Of a DNA stretch of 64,000 nucleotides, positions 62,073 through 64,000 are shown piece after piece. The stretch covers positions 62,001 through 126,000 of the forward strand of contig NZ_CP014167.1 in assembly GCF_001685395.1 (NCBI RefSeq), in the 5' to 3' direction. A program made the translations under genes and the position numbers. Numbering within the stretch: the first letter of the stretch is position 1; every line of letters starts with the position of its first letter. The notes under the pieces are model-generated. The model ran no database searches, was not told the DNA's origin, and was given only the letters and a program-made list of their open reading frames with translations. The stretch comes from Paenibacillus yonginensis (GTDB taxonomy: Bacteria; Bacillota; Bacilli; Paenibacillales; Paenibacillaceae).

Positions 62073-63127
62073 AGATAAACCTCCTTGCCGGTAGCGGCAG
62101 ATTCATAGACGGCATTCAGGATTTTCATGATTTCAACGCCGTCCTCAACCGGACTCAGCGGCTGTTTATTGTGCTGGACGCAGTCGATGAAATGGGCGAT
62201 TTCGCTTTCGAAGGCTTTCTCGAACTGGAAGCCGGCGCTGTCCGTTTGCGGCTGGATGTTGAGGATGGTGTTGTTTTTCTCGGTGACGATGCAAACCTCG
62301 GGATCGATTTCGAAGCCGCCTTTGTCGCCATACAGCTTCACGATGCCTTCGTTTTGTTTGGCATGGAGAGAGAAACTGACGTCGACCATCAGCGAAGCGC
62401 CGTTTTCAAACCGGATCAAGGCGTTGGCCATATCTTCCACATCATTCAGCTCGGCGTTGTAATCAGCAGCCTGATAACGGGACAGATTCTGGATATGAGC
62501 CCGGTTGCCCAGCTTGCTGTACGTATTGCCGCTGACCGATTTCACCTTCGGGCGGCCCATCATGTACCAGCAGAGGTCGATGACATGGACACCGATGTCG
62601 ATCAGCGGCCCGCCGCCGGAACGGCTTTTGTCGCTGAACCAGCCGCCGGGATTGCCCATGCGGCGGATATAGGAGGCTTTCGCATAATAAATTTCGCCGA
62701 ATTCGCCGTTGTCCGCGAAGGTGCGCAGCATCTGGGCATTCGGATCGTAGCGGCGGACAAAGCCGACCTGCAGCAGCTTGCCGGACTTGCTCACCGCTTC
62801 CTGTACCTGAAGGGCTTCTTCCACGGTGCGGCAGAGCGGCTTCTCCACCAGGACATGTTTGCCCGCATTCAGGGCAGCGATGCTGATTTCGGCATGGGAG
62901 TTGTTCCAGGTGCAGATGCTGACCGCGTCGATGTCCGGGTCGGCCACCAGCTCGCGGTAGTCGGTATAAACCTTCTTCGCGCCATAAGCTGCGGCTGCGG
63001 CATTGGCCCGTTCTTCATTCAGGTCGCATACCGCATAAACCTCCGCTCCCGGGTGAGCGGAATAAGGCTTGAGATGATATTCGGAGATCGAACCTGTGCC
63101 GATCACGCCGATTTTGACGATGGACAT
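62069..63127 (-). CDS. Gfo/Idh/MocA-family oxidoreductase (copy 2)
   Basis: This 352-aa NAD(P)-dependent dehydrogenase starts MSIVKIGVIGTGSISEYH and shares family landmarks and long identical blocks with copy 1 at 53381: the VEKPLCRT motif, RSGGGPLIDIGVHVIDL, DVEDMANALIRFENGAS and the ending EDGVEIMKILNAVYESA. I start at 63127, behind AAGGGAG; the frame opens 22 codons further upstream. Paired with an isomerase, it probably oxidises a hydroxyl of the sugar handled by the neighbouring large glycosidase. Confidence 0.93.
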   Translation of the reverse strand: MSIVKIGVIGTGSISEYHLKPYSAHPGAEVYAVCDLNEERANAAAAAYGAKKVYTDYRELVADPDIDAVSICTWNNSHAEISIAALNAGKHVLVEKPLCRTVEEALQVQEAVSKSGKLLQVGFVRRYDPNAQMLRTFADNGEFGEIYYAKASYIRRMGNPGGWFSDKSRSGGGPLIDIGVHVIDLCWYMMGRPKVKSVSGNTYSKLGNRAHIQNLSRYQAADYNAELNDVEDMANALIRFENGASLMVDVSFSLHAKQNEGIVKLYGDKGGFEIDPEVCIVTEKNNTILNIQPQTDSAGFQFEKAFESEIAHFIDCVQHNKQPLSPVEDGVEIMKILNAVYESAATGKEVYL

Positions 63128-63372
63128 AAATAACAGCAGCTCCCTTCGATTCCAGAAACTTATCAGATGAACCTTTGAAAATGAGCGGGGCAAAACAGGA
63201 AAAACACGCCGTTAAAACGAAATGTTCGCCTGGAAGTCTATTGCCCTGAGCGACATTTAACCGTTCACCTTAGGGTTTCGGATTTATTTGTATTGTTATC
63301 GATTTGCGGCTGGAAAGCCATGCACCACCTTGCTGTTTGTTTGAACAAATGTGCGATCAGGGGGAATCAGAG

Positions 63373-64000
63373 ATGAACAAACCAGCGGCCTTGCGTGAAC
63401 CGATGGATATGCCGGATCCTTATTTTCCGGTCAAGCTGCATACCTGCCGACATGGCAGCTGCGGGCGGGAGATGTTTCCGCCGCATTGGCATGAGCATAT
63501 GGAAGTGCTTTATTTTACGAAGGGAGAGGCCGTTATAGAATGCAATTCCGTCCCTTTCCGGGTCCGTGAGGGGGATGTGCTGATGCTGAACTGCAACGAT
63601 CTGCACCAGGGAACCTCCCTTTCGGATGAAGTGGAATATTACGCCCTGATCTCCGACTTGTCCTTGCTGCAAAGCCCTTCGCCGGATGCGATGGAGGTGA
63701 AATATATAGCGCCGTTCGTCCAGAACCGGATTCTGTTCCAGCATCTGATCCGGGGCGACGAGTCGGTTACTGGAGTCATGGATGAAATTGTGCGGGAATT
63801 TGCGGATCAGCAGATCGGCTATGAGCTGGCGGTTAAATCTTCTATTTTCAAGCTGCTGACCTTGCTGCTGAGAGGCTACACGGCCGAGACGCCGAAGGCG
63901 TCCTCCGGCGACAATACCCGCAGGCGGAATTTGGAGCGGTTTGCTCCGATTTTTGAATATATCGAACAGCATTATCTGGAGGAAATCAGCGTCTCGCAGC
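63373..64000 (+). CDS. AraC-family regulator with cupin domain, cut by the window end
   Basis: The frame opens at ATG 63373 behind a GGGG-rich site and is still open at base 64000, giving 209 codons so far. The N-terminal cupin is clear: PPHWHEHMEVLYFTKGEAVI with metal-type histidines and REGDVLMLNCNDLHQG. A helical linker follows, and the last visible residues (FAPIFEYIEQHYLEEISVSQ) are the first helix of an AraC HTH domain. It is divergent from the dehydrogenase-isomerase pair across about 245 bp and is likely its regulator. Confidence 0.9.
   Translation, partial: MNKPAALREPMDMPDPYFPVKLHTCRHGSCGREMFPPHWHEHMEVLYFTKGEAVIECNSVPFRVREGDVLMLNCNDLHQGTSLSDEVEYYALISDLSLLQSPSPDAMEVKYIAPFVQNRILFQHLIRGDESVTGVMDEIVREFADQQIGYELAVKSSIFKLLTLLLRGYTAETPKASSGDNTRRRNLERFAPIFEYIEQHYLEEISVSQ

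Overview
The window looks like chromosome of a spore-forming member of the Bacillota, most likely Paenibacillus or a close relative. This is an inference from gene content: a Tlp-type small acid-soluble spore protein, YesM/YesN-type two-component pairs next to lipoprotein-dependent sugar ABC transporters, large membrane-anchored AraC regulators, many glycoside hydrolases, and strong GGAGG ribosome sites with frequent GTG and TTG starts. No rRNA, tRNA or CRISPR array was seen.

Region 1 (1-8563) is the edge of a defence island. It holds the C-terminal end of BrxL (BREX), a coupled 88-aa protein I do not recognise, and a complete Wadjet operon in the order jetD-jetA-jetB-jetC. Region 2 (8564-9700) is gene-poor and AT-rich, with decimer repeats, two terminators and a 43-codon reading frame.

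Region 3 (9701-20951) is an arabinan-type sugar locus: a YesN-like response regulator, a YesM-like sensor kinase, a lipoprotein binding protein, two permeases, a GH127 beta-L-arabinofuranosidase and a GH43 enzyme. A 1216-bp IS3-family element splits the response regulator. Its 4-bp target duplication and inverted ends are intact, and precise removal would restore one 703-codon frame. A cre-like site overlaps the promoter of the transporter operon.

Region 4 (21127-38910) is mixed: a Nudix hydrolase, a frameshifted 52-residue gene, a group II intron just behind a terminator hairpin between convergent genes, a YeiH-family exporter, a DUF2536 protein, a MerR regulator, a cystine-type symporter, an IS200 element, an SDR and an esterase, an epoxide-hydrolase-like enzyme divergent from an AraC regulator, tlp, pcp, a triple-PAS kinase, and an Opp/Dpp-type permease pair without its partners.

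Region 5 (39073-43802) is a tightly overlapping operon: metallo-amidohydrolase, DgaE, DgaF, PfkB kinase, GntR regulator. It fits breakdown of an amino-sugar acid, possibly N-acylated, to pyruvate and glyceraldehyde-3-phosphate. Region 6 (44056-55647) is a one-strand locus: AraC regulator, LplBCA-type transporter, GH29 fucosidase, RidA protein, D-threonine-aldolase-like PLP enzyme, Gfo/Idh/MocA dehydrogenase and M20 amidohydrolase. That mix suggests an unusual fucosylated or N-acylated substrate.

Region 7 (55739-64000) has a LacI regulator divergent from a 1044-aa clan GH-A enzyme, two sugar isomerase/epimerases, a second Gfo/Idh/MocA dehydrogenase clearly paralogous to the first, and an AraC regulator cut by the window end.
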